Source: an uncultured Acinetobacter sp. (GTDB lineage: Bacteria > Pseudomonadota > Gammaproteobacteria > Pseudomonadales > Moraxellaceae). Taken from it: a stretch of DNA of 13,972 bases. Each line of letters begins with the position of its first letter. Positions within the stretch are counted from its first letter, which is position 1. The notes beneath the pieces were generated by a model. The model did no database searches. It worked only from the letters and a program-made list of their open reading frames with translations, and was not told the DNA's origin. The stretch covers positions 1-13,972 of the forward strand of contig CAAGMP010000043.1 in the NCBI GenBank assembly GCA_900771065.1, read 5' to 3'. Positions 7,646 to 13,972 of the stretch are shown here, in pieces. Both the position numbers and the translations under genes were made by a program.

Positions 7646-7696
7646 GATGCTAGGGCGTTAGTTTAACCGATTTAGCTTAAAAATTCTTGATCAGAA

Positions 7697-8020
7697 TTAG
7701 CCTTCATAATGGCAAACGTAATCTAAAACTTCTTTTGTTGAAATTTTAAAAGCGCTGTTACCCGGAACATAGAATGACTGTCCTGCACGGAACAATTCAG
7801 CTTCTTGTGCATCGGCAAATTGAACATAACATTCACCTGAAATGACTTCCATACGCTCAGGTGCATTGGTTTCAAAAGTTAAAGGTTCAGCCGTTGGTAA
7901 AATAACCCCTAAAGTTTTTTTTGTGCCATCTGCAAATTGTACGGTATGGCTAATACATGCTCCGCCAAAATAAACATTTGATTTTTTTATTACTGAAACA
8001 TGGTCAAACTGCGCTGACAT
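7697..8020 (-). CDS. ppnP: Pyrimidine/purine nucleoside phosphorylase PpnP
   Basis: PpnP (formerly YaiE, DUF1255) is a small cupin-fold enzyme that phosphorolytically cleaves both purine and pyrimidine nucleosides to the free base and ribose 1-phosphate. The 107-residue protein shows the single cupin core (about 36-100), including LGVILPTAEPLTFETNAPE, then MEVISGECYVQF and the late FYVPGNSAFKI. It is slightly longer than E. coli PpnP (94 residues) through its N terminus. The ATG has a GGAG ribosome-binding site eight bases upstream. It stands as a single-gene unit with its own terminator, divergent from recN. Confidence 0.93.
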   Translation of the reverse strand: MSAQFDHVSVIKKSNVYFGGACISHTVQFADGTKKTLGVILPTAEPLTFETNAPERMEVISGECYVQFADAQEAELFRAGQSFYVPGNSAFKISTKEVLDYVCHYEG

Positions 8021-8055
8021 ATGTTGTCTCCAAATTAAACAAATAAAGGTTTTTC

Positions 8056-8086
8056 ATTATGATTGCTTGAATAAACAATGAGTTAA
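8056..8086 (-). promoter_or_regulatory. Candidate promoter for ppnP
   Basis: On the minus strand -10 CATAAT (8056-8061) matches the consensus at five of six bases. TTAACT (8081-8086) could serve as the -35, but the 19-bp spacer is long. The leader would be about 30 nt to the ppnP ATG. This is a weak assignment. Confidence 0.25.
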
Positions 8087-8258
8087 AATTGCTTTTTCAC
8101 CAATTCATGTTTGGTTTTGTACGAGTCTAAAGCATGTCAAAATGAATCACAAATCGCTTTTTTCGTTGAAAATAGCCGATAAATTCAAATGATAAGTTTA
8201 AATTTCACCTATTTCTATAATGAATAAAAAACAACTAAGTCAATGATTACTTTATCTT

Positions 8259-8280
8259 TAAAAAATAAATTTATTTTTTA
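8259..8280. repeat. 22-bp A/T-only perfect palindrome upstream of recN
   Basis: The arm TAAAAAATAAA at 8259-8269 is followed at 8270-8280 by its exact reverse complement, with no spacer and no G or C. It lies about 104 bp before the recN ATG. It might be a protein-binding or easily melted element, or a chance product of AT-rich sequence. As a hairpin it would be too weak to terminate transcription. Confidence 0.4.
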
Positions 8281-8321
8281 GCCGTTTTCACGCACAATCA
8301 TCATTGAAAATCACAATCCAC

Positions 8322-8350
8322 TTGTGAAAATTTTAAAATTTAACTATCTT
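8322..8350 (+). promoter_or_regulatory. Candidate sigma-70 promoter for recN
   Basis: TTGTGA (8322-8327) and TATCTT (8345-8350) are separated by exactly 17 bp, each matching the consensus at four of six bases. Transcription would start near 8357, about 27 nt before the ATG at 8384. That would exclude the alternative in-frame GTG at 8324 as the start. Confidence 0.3.
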
Positions 8351-8383
8351 CAATCTCAAGACTTTCGCAGTTTGGATGCGTTT

Positions 8384-10048
8384 ATGCTGACTCATTTAAC
8401 TCTAATCAATTTTGCTCTAGCCGATCATCTTAGCCTTGATATTGAACAAGGTTTTAATGTGCTAACAGGTGAAACAGGAGCAGGAAAGTCGTTATTATTA
8501 GATGCGCTTTCAGCATGTTTAGGCGAACGTGTCGATAGTCATTATGTGCGTTTTGGCACAGAAAAAGCCGATGTCACAGCCATTTTTTCTTATGAAGCAC
8601 AATCGGCAGAAGCACAATGGCTAAAAGAACATGAATTGGAAGATGAGTCAGGCGAAATTCATTTAAGACGGGTTATTTTTGCTACAGGACGCAGTAAAGC
8701 ATGGATTAACGGACGCCCAAGCAGTTTGGCTGATGTTAAAAGCTTAGGACGTTTATTGGTTCAACTCTATAGCCAACACAGCCAGCAACAATTATTAGAT
8801 TCACCTTATCCTCGACAATGGCTAGATCAGTGCAGTGGCTTACAAAACCATGCACATGAAGTACGTCAAGCTTATCAGCACTGGCAAACGCAATGGCAAC
8901 ATTATCAAACTGCACAACAAACTCAACACAACTTACAACAACGCATTGAAAATTTAACTTTACAATTGTCAGAGCTTGAGCCTATTTTAGAATGGAATTA
9001 TCAAGAAATTGAACAAGAGTTTGATTGTTTAAGTCATCATGAACAACTCATGCAAGATGCTGCATATGGTTTAAATATTCTTGATGAAAACGAACAAAAT
9101 ATTGAGCAAGAACTAGGGCATTTAATTCGTCGTCTTGAGCCACATTGCCAACGTGGCGAATATATGGCTGCAATTTACAGTGCTTTATTAAATGCACAAA
9201 GTGAATTAGAAGATGCTAGCTCAACTTTACGCCAATTTATTGATCGACAAAGTTTTGATCCTGAACGCTTGCACCACTTAAATGAACAATTAGAAACTTT
9301 TCATCATTTGGCACGAAAATATCGTTTGCCTGCTGAAGATTTAAAAAATCAATATGAAACATGGCACGATGAATTGCAACAACTTGAAAATTTAGAAAAA
9401 CCTGAAGTTTTAGCTGAACAAGTTGAAATTGCACGACAACAATTTGAACAACAAGCACAACATTTAGATCAGCTTCGACAAAATGCTGCACTCGAATTAG
9501 CTGAAAAATTAACACAACAAGTCAAACCTTTGGCTTTGCCCGAAGCCCATTTTCAATTTCAATTTGAACCGTTAACCCAACCTAACGCAGATGGTATTAG
9601 CCATATTCAATTGTTATTCAGCGCAAATAAAGGCATTCCTGCTCAACCTTTAGCTAAAGTTGCTTCGGGGGGTGAATTGTCTCGAATTGCTTTAGTGATG
9701 CAAGTCATGAATGCAGAAAAATCGGCATCTGAAGTATTGGTTTTCGATGAAATTGATGTCGGAATTAGTGGTGCAACAGCTGAAATAGTTGGACGCTTAT
9801 TGGCAAGTTTAGCGCAACATGTGCAAATTTTATGTATTACTCATCAAGCGCAAGTTGCTGCACAATCGGATCAACATTTACTGGTTCAAAAACAACAAAC
9901 CGATCCTGCAACCAGTCAAATTCAATATTTAAATGAATCACAACGTATTTTAGAAATTGCGCGCATGACAGGTGGTGTTGAAATTAATCATGCGACTTTG
10001 CAGCATGCACAACAACTCAGACAACTCAAATTTCAATCTATAACTTAA
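8384..10048 (+). CDS. recN: RecN, SMC-like DNA double-strand-break repair protein
   Basis: RecN is a cytoplasmic SMC-family ATPase that acts early in recombinational repair of double-strand breaks, helping RecA bring ends together. From the ATG at 8384 it has 554 residues, almost the same as E. coli RecN (553). Visible are the N-terminal LTLINFALADHLSL, Walker A GETGAGKS (29-36), a long Gln/Glu-rich coiled coil (about 150-370), the ABC signature ASGGELSR (427-434) and Walker B VLVFDEID with D455 and E456. The frame is open 20 codons upstream to a GTG at 8324, but the family starts at ML..L.I.NFA, and TGGA lies seven bases before this ATG. yqgE starts 21 nt downstream, suggesting an operon. 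Confidence 0.96.
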   Translation: MLTHLTLINFALADHLSLDIEQGFNVLTGETGAGKSLLLDALSACLGERVDSHYVRFGTEKADVTAIFSYEAQSAEAQWLKEHELEDESGEIHLRRVIFATGRSKAWINGRPSSLADVKSLGRLLVQLYSQHSQQQLLDSPYPRQWLDQCSGLQNHAHEVRQAYQHWQTQWQHYQTAQQTQHNLQQRIENLTLQLSELEPILEWNYQEIEQEFDCLSHHEQLMQDAAYGLNILDENEQNIEQELGHLIRRLEPHCQRGEYMAAIYSALLNAQSELEDASSTLRQFIDRQSFDPERLHHLNEQLETFHHLARKYRLPAEDLKNQYETWHDELQQLENLEKPEVLAEQVEIARQQFEQQAQHLDQLRQNAALELAEKLTQQVKPLALPEAHFQFQFEPLTQPNADGISHIQLLFSANKGIPAQPLAKVASGGELSRIALVMQVMNAEKSASEVLVFDEIDVGISGATAEIVGRLLASLAQHVQILCITHQAQVAAQSDQHLLVQKQQTDPATSQIQYLNESQRILEIARMTGGVEINHATLQHAQQLRQLKFQSIT

Positions 10049-10054
10049 TCAATT

Positions 10055-10060
10055 GAGGAG
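10055..10060 (+). promoter_or_regulatory. Strong ribosome-binding site fixing the TTG start of yqgE
   Basis: GAGGAG lies nine bases upstream of TTG at 10070. No ATG or GTG in frame occurs nearby, and the protein read from this TTG begins exactly where the family begins. The site therefore decides an unusual start codon. Confidence 0.75.
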
Positions 10061-10069
10061 CTATTTGCA

Positions 10070-10624
10070 TTGAAAAAATATTTTGCCCATCGTTGTTTAA
10101 TTGCTCCACCTGATTTAGATGAAGATGATTTTTTTCATAATGCAGTCATTTATATTGCCCGCCACAATCAACATGGGGCACAAGGTATTATGGTCAATCG
10201 ACCTTCAAGCATTGGAATCAAAGAATTACTCAATGATTTAAATCTCGATGCCGACCATGTTAAACCGCATATTGTACTGCAAGGTGGACCATTGCGTCCT
10301 GAAGCAGGTTTTGTTTTACATACAGGACAACCAACTTGGTATGCTTCAATTGCGATTGAAGAAAATATTTGCTTAACCACTTCAAAAGATATTTTAGATG
10401 CGATTGCACACAATGAAGGTGTCGAGCATTATCAAATTGCATTAGGTTATGCCAGTTGGCGTGCCAATCAACTAGAACAAGAAATTGCACATGGCGATTG
10501 GCTCATTTGTGATTCAGATATGGATTTAATTTTTAATTTACCGTATAACGAACGTTGGGATGCTGCCTATAAAAAAATAGGCATTGATCGGACTTGGCTC
10601 GTTGATGAGATTGGACATGCCTAA
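10070..10624 (+). CDS. YqgE/AlgH family protein (UPF0301)
   Basis: This conserved protein belongs to the YqgE/AlgH family. Its biochemical role is unknown; AlgH was named in Pseudomonas for an effect on alginate regulation. The 184-residue length is typical. Family marks are RCLIAPP (8-14), FFHNAVIYIARH (21-32), GAQGIMVNRP (36-45), GGP (72-74) and GYASWRANQLEQEIAHGDW (126-144). Translation starts at TTG, backed by a GAGGAG ribosome-binding site. It lies between recN and ruvX; the yqgE-ruvX pair is widely conserved in proteobacteria, and here the two genes overlap by eight bases, so they are co-translated. A role near rRNA processing or DNA repair is only suggested by this context. Confidence 0.92.
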   Translation: MKKYFAHRCLIAPPDLDEDDFFHNAVIYIARHNQHGAQGIMVNRPSSIGIKELLNDLNLDADHVKPHIVLQGGPLRPEAGFVLHTGQPTWYASIAIEENICLTTSKDILDAIAHNEGVEHYQIALGYASWRANQLEQEIAHGDWLICDSDMDLIFNLPYNERWDAAYKKIGIDRTWLVDEIGHA

Positions 10625-11051
10625 TTCAAAAGTAATTATGTCTTTCGATTTTGGAACACAAAAAATGGGAATGGCAATTGGACAAACGCTCATTCAAAGT
10701 GCCCATCCTTTAGCGCTATTTCCTATGAAAGATGGCATTCCAAATTGGGAACAATTACTCAAAATTATTCAACAACATCAACCGCAACTGTTCTTGGTTG
10801 GTTTACCATTAAACATGGATGATTCAGAGTCAGAATTGTCTTTACGTGCACGTAAATTTGCCCGTCGTTTACGTCATCAAACCCATATTGAAACTCTCAT
10901 GGTCGATGAACGCTTGACCACACGCGAAGCACGAGAAGAATTACAACATTATCAACATCAAGGACGGGCTAAAAAATTATCTGCGGATAGTTTAGCCGCA
11001 GCCTTATTTATTGAAAGCTGGTATCAAAGCGAAATGGGTGTAGAACCCTAG
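10617..11051 (+). CDS. ruvX: RuvX/YqgF, putative Holliday junction resolvase and pre-16S rRNA nuclease
   Basis: RuvX (YqgF) has an RNase H-like fold. It is implicated in trimming the 5' end of pre-16S rRNA and was also predicted as an alternative Holliday junction resolvase. From the ATG at 10617 it has 144 residues. The acidic active-site candidates are D11 in FDFGTQKMGMAIG, E98 in VDERLTT and D124 in ADSLAA, with GLPLNMD (62-68) between them. Other in-frame starts exist at 10605 (ATG) and 10584 (TTG). I chose 10617 because GAG lies seven bases upstream and MPNSKVIMSFDFG gives a family-like N terminus. It overlaps the yqgE stop by eight bases, indicating coupling in a recN-yqgE-ruvX unit. 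Confidence 0.94.
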   Translation: MPNSKVIMSFDFGTQKMGMAIGQTLIQSAHPLALFPMKDGIPNWEQLLKIIQQHQPQLFLVGLPLNMDDSESELSLRARKFARRLRHQTHIETLMVDERLTTREAREELQHYQHQGRAKKLSADSLAAALFIESWYQSEMGVEP

Positions 11052-11088
11052 TTTTAATTATAATACATATGAATTAAATTTATAAATA

Positions 11089-11116
11089 TTGTGCATTTTT
11101 TAAGATAAAATAAATA
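11089..11116 (+). promoter_or_regulatory. Candidate promoter for the IclR-type gene
   Basis: The 97-bp gap after ruvX is almost pure A/T. TTGTGC (11089-11094) and TAAATA (11111-11116), spaced 16 bp, are the best pair. A 10-bp palindrome ATTTATAAAT (11078-11087) lies just upstream and could be an autoregulatory operator. In such AT-rich sequence, chance matches are likely. Confidence 0.25.
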
Positions 11117-11148
11117 TAAATTCTTTCAAACTGGATCGAGTAATAAAT

Positions 11149-11922
11149 ATGACAATTTCTAGTTTCGGGAAAATTCTCACGATCTTAGATCTATTTTCTT
11201 TATCTCGTCCTATCATCAATATTGATATTATTAGTAAAGAATTAGGTTTCTCTCGCCCAACCAGTTATCGTTACTTGAAAGAATTAGTCGATCTTGAATT
11301 ATTACAACGGCTTAACGGCACTTCAGGTGATTATATTTTAGGTTCTAAAATTTCGATTTTAGATTATATTTCACGTACTACAGATCCAATTGTGCATATT
11401 AGCATGCCTTATATGCAAGACATTGTGATGCGTACTGAATTTTCATGCTTATTAACCCAACTTAATCGTGATGCTTGCCTCGATATTCACGATGAAACCT
11501 TCAAAAATATGAATGTACCCTTATATGGACGCGGTTGCCCTCGTCCTATGTTTGTTGGTGCATCTGCAAAAGTCATTTTGGCGCAATTGTGTAAAGCAGA
11601 ACTCATTGAATATTATCAGCTTTATCACGCTCAATTTAAGGAAGTCGGTTTTGCTCAAAATGAAGATGAATTTTTACATAAACTAAAGCAAATTAAAAAA
11701 CAAGGCTATTATTTTTCGAATGGTGAACTCAATCCAAATATTTCTAGTATTGCCGTTCCCGTCAAATTTTCACGTAAAGAACGTGCCTTAGCCTTGTCTG
11801 TTATTGCCACAAAAAACCGTTTCGAATTTATTAATTTAGAAAAAATGGTTTTAATTTTGCAAGAAAATGCACAACTTATTGAACAGCAATTTGCCAGTTT
11901 AAGAGAAGAAAAAAGCATCTAA
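11149..11922 (+). CDS. IclR-type transcriptional regulator, target unknown
   Basis: This is a 257-residue DNA-binding regulator of the IclR type. The N-terminal winged helix-turn-helix spans about 6-65: the helices run through IDIISKELGFSRPTSYRYLK (25-44) and the wing is near LNGTSGDYILG (55-65). The C-terminal GAF-like effector domain (about 80-250) shows GRGCPRPMFVGASAKVILA (127-145), the family's G..(P)....(A).GK.(LA) segment, and GYYFSNGELNPNISSIAVPV (186-205). Such proteins usually control catabolic operons next to them, but none is in this window: its neighbours are ruvX and the opposing pgsA. The ATG has GAG eight bases upstream. Effector and targets cannot be inferred, and the fit to IclR is clear but not close to a named member that I recognise. 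Confidence 0.85.
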   Translation: MTISSFGKILTILDLFSLSRPIINIDIISKELGFSRPTSYRYLKELVDLELLQRLNGTSGDYILGSKISILDYISRTTDPIVHISMPYMQDIVMRTEFSCLLTQLNRDACLDIHDETFKNMNVPLYGRGCPRPMFVGASAKVILAQLCKAELIEYYQLYHAQFKEVGFAQNEDEFLHKLKQIKKQGYYFSNGELNPNISSIAVPVKFSRKERALALSVIATKNRFEFINLEKMVLILQENAQLIEQQFASLREEKSI

Positions 11923-11932
11923 ACGATGCTTT
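11906..11932 (-). terminator. Terminator hairpin spanning both stop codons, best oriented for pgsA
   Basis: AAAGCATC and GATGCTTT form an 8-bp stem around a 5-nt loop (11912-11932). On the minus strand the stem runs into six T, then CTTCTC, a good intrinsic terminator for pgsA. On the plus strand the tail is only TTT followed by AAGG, so termination of the IclR-type gene would be weaker. The loop contains the regulator's TAA, and the stem includes part of the pgsA stop codon. Confidence 0.75.
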
Positions 11933-12515
11933 AAGGTTGTTTTAAATAAGGCCAAGCCGCTTTTAAATATACAAACATTGACCATAAAGTTAATAACACT
12001 GCCGTATAAAGCAAAATATAAGCTAACATTTCTAATGGTGGCCAATTCAATAAAAAGACTGAAATTGCAATCATTTGAAAAGCAGTTTTATATTTACCCA
12101 AAGTAGAAACAGCAACACTGGTTCTTGCACCTAATTCCGCCATCCACTCACGCAATGCCGACACCGTAATTTCACGCGAAATAATCACAATCGCTGCGAA
12201 TGCCATTAAAATGGTTGGTTGCCACTGCACCAAAACAATTAATGCGGTTGCAACCATTAATTTATCTGCAACGGGGTCTAAAAAACGCCCAAATGCCGAA
12301 GTTTGGTTCAAAGTACGTGCCAAATAACCATCAAACCAATCTGTTATTGCAGCAACCACAAAAATAGAGGTTAAAAGAATATGGCGAGTCATACTACCGC
12401 TTTCTTCAACGCCGATCACAGGTGGCCAATATGCCACCAACAAAAACACAGGAATCAATGCGATACGTGCCAAAGTTAAAATATTTGGAATATTCAGGAT
12501 ACGACCTGTTGTCAT
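11931..12515 (-). CDS. pgsA: CDP-diacylglycerol--glycerol-3-phosphate 3-phosphatidyltransferase
   Basis: PgsA is an inner-membrane enzyme that makes phosphatidylglycerol phosphate from CDP-diacylglycerol and glycerol 3-phosphate, the committed step toward phosphatidylglycerol and cardiolipin. From the ATG at 12515 it has 194 residues with several membrane helices. The CDP-alcohol phosphatidyltransferase signature is complete: D59, D62, G63, A66, R67, G76, D80 and D84. The frame stays open to an ATG at 12542 and a TTG at 12557. I chose 12515 because NIPNILTLARI is the usual family N terminus, although its ribosome-binding site (GGCGG, five bases upstream) is weak. It follows uvrC on the same strand, a pairing also seen in E. 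coli. Confidence 0.92.
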   Translation of the reverse strand: MTTGRILNIPNILTLARIALIPVFLLVAYWPPVIGVEESGSMTRHILLTSIFVVAAITDWFDGYLARTLNQTSAFGRFLDPVADKLMVATALIVLVQWQPTILMAFAAIVIISREITVSALREWMAELGARTSVAVSTLGKYKTAFQMIAISVFLLNWPPLEMLAYILLYTAVLLTLWSMFVYLKAAWPYLKQP

Positions 12516-12597
12516 AGACACCGCCAATACTTGCTCCAACATTGACCTATTTTGCAAAAATGAGGAGTTTCTTATCGTGTTAATGGAATGATTTCAC

Positions 12598-12624
12598 TTT
12601 ATACGAAATGTCCAACCCTGTCAC
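12598..12624 (-). promoter_or_regulatory. Candidate promoter for pgsA
   Basis: On the minus strand GTGACA (12619-12624, five of six consensus bases) and TATAAA (12598-12603, five of six) stand in the uvrC-pgsA gap. The 15-bp spacer is shorter than the usual 16-18, so strength is uncertain. It would allow pgsA to be expressed independently of uvrC. Confidence 0.35.
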
Positions 12625-12654
12625 TAGCTAAAAACTTATTGATTTTACAGCTAA

Positions 12655-13972
12655 TTAGCCATGTAAAACCTGATAAATGGTTTTTGCCATAACCCGACCA
12701 ATGCCTTGTACTTGTTGTAATTCATTTTCCGAGGCATTTAGTACACCTTGAATACCACCAAAATAAGTCAATAAATCGCGGCGACGTTTTTCACCTAAAC
12801 CTGAAATTGCTTCTAATACCGAACTTGAGCGTCTTTTATCTCGTTTGGCACGATGTTTGGTAATGGCAAAACGATGGGCTTCATCTCGAATTTGTTGAAT
12901 TAAATGCAATGCTTTATGATTTTCAGGCAACTGCAAGGTTCGACCATCAGTAAAATGCAAGGTTTCTAAACCTGCTTTACGTCCCTCACCTTTTGAAACC
13001 CCTAACATCAATACATCTAAATTTAAATCTTGCATAACTTGTTTTGCCATGTTGAGTTGCCCTTTTCCACCATCAATGAGCAATAAATCAGGCACTAAAT
13101 TTTTACGATAACGTCGCGTTAATACTTGCTGCATAGCGGCATAATCATCGCCTGCTGTAATATTTTCAATTGAAAATTGACGATAATCACGTTTACGCGC
13201 TCCACCTGCATCAAACACCACACAAGATGCAATGGTTGCTTCGCCCATGGTGTGTGAAATGTCGAAACATTCAATTCGATCAATGGTTTTTCCAACAATT
13301 TGTTCTAGCTGATCAAAGCGTATTTTTAATTCAAAATGATTGGCTAATTTAGTTTTTATTGCCTGTTCAACATTCATTTTTGCCAATTCAAGCCATTGGG
13401 CACGAACTTCTCGAACTTGATGTTTAATGCTGATTTTTTGTCCAAATTGCTGCAAAAAAGCGGCTTCAATTTCTGCTTGATCTGCAATTTCATGACTTAC
13501 AATCAATTCAGGTGGAATTTCATCGGCAACTTGAAAATAAAAATTACTGATAAATTCACTTAACATATTCGATAAATCTTGTTCAGGTAAATCAGGAAAA
13601 TAGCTGTTTCCACCTAACATTTTTCCATTACGCACATGCAAAATTTGCACACAAGTAACGCCTGCTTGATACGCAATCGCCAAAATATCTGCTTCACCTT
13701 GCAAAGTGTAAATAGCTTGTTCAGCTTGAACTTCTCTTAACAATGCTAAACGATCACGGTAAAAAACAGCTTGCTCAAAATCTAAGTTTTGAGCCGCTTG
13801 CTGCATTTTTTCAATCCATTCTTGGTTTAAAGTTTGAGTTTGACCTTGTAAGAATGCAATTGAATCCGACACATCTTGCTGATATTTTTCTTGTGAAATC
13901 AAACCCATACAAGGTGCAGAACAACGTTTAATTTGATACTGCAAACATGGTCTTTGACGTTGGGAAAAATAA
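12655..13972 (-). CDS. uvrC: UvrC, excinuclease ABC subunit C (N-terminal part missing at window edge)
   Basis: UvrC makes both incisions around bulky DNA lesions in UvrABC nucleotide excision repair. The visible 438 residues lack the N-terminal GIY-YIG domain, which lies beyond the right edge; the reading frame runs to 13971 without a stop, so the gene is cut by the window, not broken. The edge begins with RPCLQYQIKRCSAPC, matching three of the four cysteines that hold the iron-sulfur cluster in E. coli UvrC. The UVR motif follows (NLDFEQAVFYRDRL). The RNase H-like nuclease domain comes next, with ECFDISHTMGE, LLIDGGKGQL and EAHRFAITKHR, then two helix-hairpin-helix motifs, GLGEKRRRDLL and VQGIGRVMAKTI. 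pgsA follows after about 139 nt. Confidence 0.96.
   Translation of the reverse strand, partial: YFSQRQRPCLQYQIKRCSAPCMGLISQEKYQQDVSDSIAFLQGQTQTLNQEWIEKMQQAAQNLDFEQAVFYRDRLALLREVQAEQAIYTLQGEADILAIAYQAGVTCVQILHVRNGKMLGGNSYFPDLPEQDLSNMLSEFISNFYFQVADEIPPELIVSHEIADQAEIEAAFLQQFGQKISIKHQVREVRAQWLELAKMNVEQAIKTKLANHFELKIRFDQLEQIVGKTIDRIECFDISHTMGEATIASCVVFDAGGARKRDYRQFSIENITAGDDYAAMQQVLTRRYRKNLVPDLLLIDGGKGQLNMAKQVMQDLNLDVLMLGVSKGEGRKAGLETLHFTDGRTLQLPENHKALHLIQQIRDEAHRFAITKHRAKRDKRRSSSVLEAISGLGEKRRRDLLTYFGGIQGVLNASENELQQVQGIGRVMAKTIYQVLHG

Larger units (their letters stand above)
8021..8383. other. 363-bp divergent intergenic region between ppnP and recN
   Basis: I find no convincing gene here. The AT-rich stretch must hold the promoters of ppnP (leftward) and recN (rightward). 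Visible elements are a consensus TTGACA on the minus strand at 8135-8140 without a matching -10 at 16-18 bp, a TATAAT on the plus strand at 8216-8221 without a clear -35, a 22-bp A/T-only palindrome at 8259-8280, and a candidate recN promoter at 8322-8350. No LexA-type SOS box is evident; Acinetobacter is known to lack LexA. Confidence 0.6.

Noticed and set aside
8135..8140. Consensus TTGACA on the minus strand upstream of ppnP
   Set aside because: At 16-18 bp downstream the sequence is AAACCA-like, not a -10 box. A -35 without a partner was not called as a promoter.
9237..9515. Minus-strand open frame inside recN
   Set aside because: It is a shadow of the Gln-rich coiled-coil coding sequence of recN, producing Val/Leu-rich antisense translation with no family resemblance.
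12623..12654. Inverted repeat TAGCT...AGCTA just after uvrC
   Set aside because: The stem is short and interrupted, and no T-tract follows on the minus strand, so it is not a convincing terminator.
13170..13931. Two short plus-strand open frames (13170-13352 and 13743-13931)
   Set aside because: Both lie antisense within uvrC, which carries complete conserved motifs across the same span.
13942..13972. Apparent uvrC start at TTG 13944
   Set aside because: The frame continues upstream to the window edge and reads YFSQRQRPC, matching the internal UvrC region before the cysteine cluster. The codon is an internal Leu, not a start.
1..13972. Search for mobile elements, CRISPR arrays, toxin-antitoxin pairs, defence genes and DNA-uptake repeats
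   Set aside because: No transposase, integrase, terminal inverted repeats, spaced direct repeats or repeated uptake motif were seen by eye. Every sizeable coding region is a recognisable core or regulator gene.

Overview
The window looks like ordinary core chromosome from an Acinetobacter species or a close Moraxellaceae relative. The basis is low-GC coding with a strong preference for A/T third positions, glutamine-rich proteins, and gene groupings familiar from gammaproteobacteria: tpiA-secG-tRNA-Leu, pilB-pilC-pilD-coaE, and uvrC-pgsA. I could run no database search, so the genus is an inference. I see no insertion sequence, prophage, CRISPR array, toxin-antitoxin pair or defence island, and no clearly undescribed system.

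Layout. At the left edge the minus strand carries the 5' half of a tRNA-Leu (1-34), preceded in transcription order by secG (89-418) and tpiA (433-1218). A 282-bp divergent gap with a 15-bp inverted repeat leads to a plus-strand type IV pilus assembly cluster, pilB, pilC and pilD, with coaE as a fourth gene. The pilC/pilD and pilD/coaE junctions overlap. coaE ends tail to tail, with a 4-nt overlap, against a minus-strand group: ppnP, rlmB and a DMT/EamA-family transporter gene. A good intrinsic terminator lies between ppnP and rlmB.

A 363-bp divergent gap (8021-8383) contains a 22-bp A/T-only palindrome. It is followed by the plus-strand run recN-yqgE-ruvX, in which yqgE starts at TTG behind a strong ribosome-binding site. 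Next is a stand-alone IclR-type regulator (11149-11922). It meets the minus-strand pgsA tail to tail, and one terminator hairpin spans both stop codons. uvrC lies upstream of pgsA on the minus strand and is cut by the right edge, losing its N-terminal part.

Functionally, PilB (assembly ATPase), PilC (inner-membrane platform) and PilD (prepilin peptidase) form the motor and processing core of type IV pili, which in this group serve twitching and DNA uptake. RecN and UvrC are DNA-repair proteins. RuvX and RlmB act in rRNA maturation and modification. TpiA, CoaE, PpnP and PgsA are central-metabolic, cofactor, nucleoside and phospholipid enzymes. SecG belongs to the protein-export channel. The least explained items are the orphan IclR regulator, the acidic linker in PilB, and the two palindromes in the divergent promoter regions.
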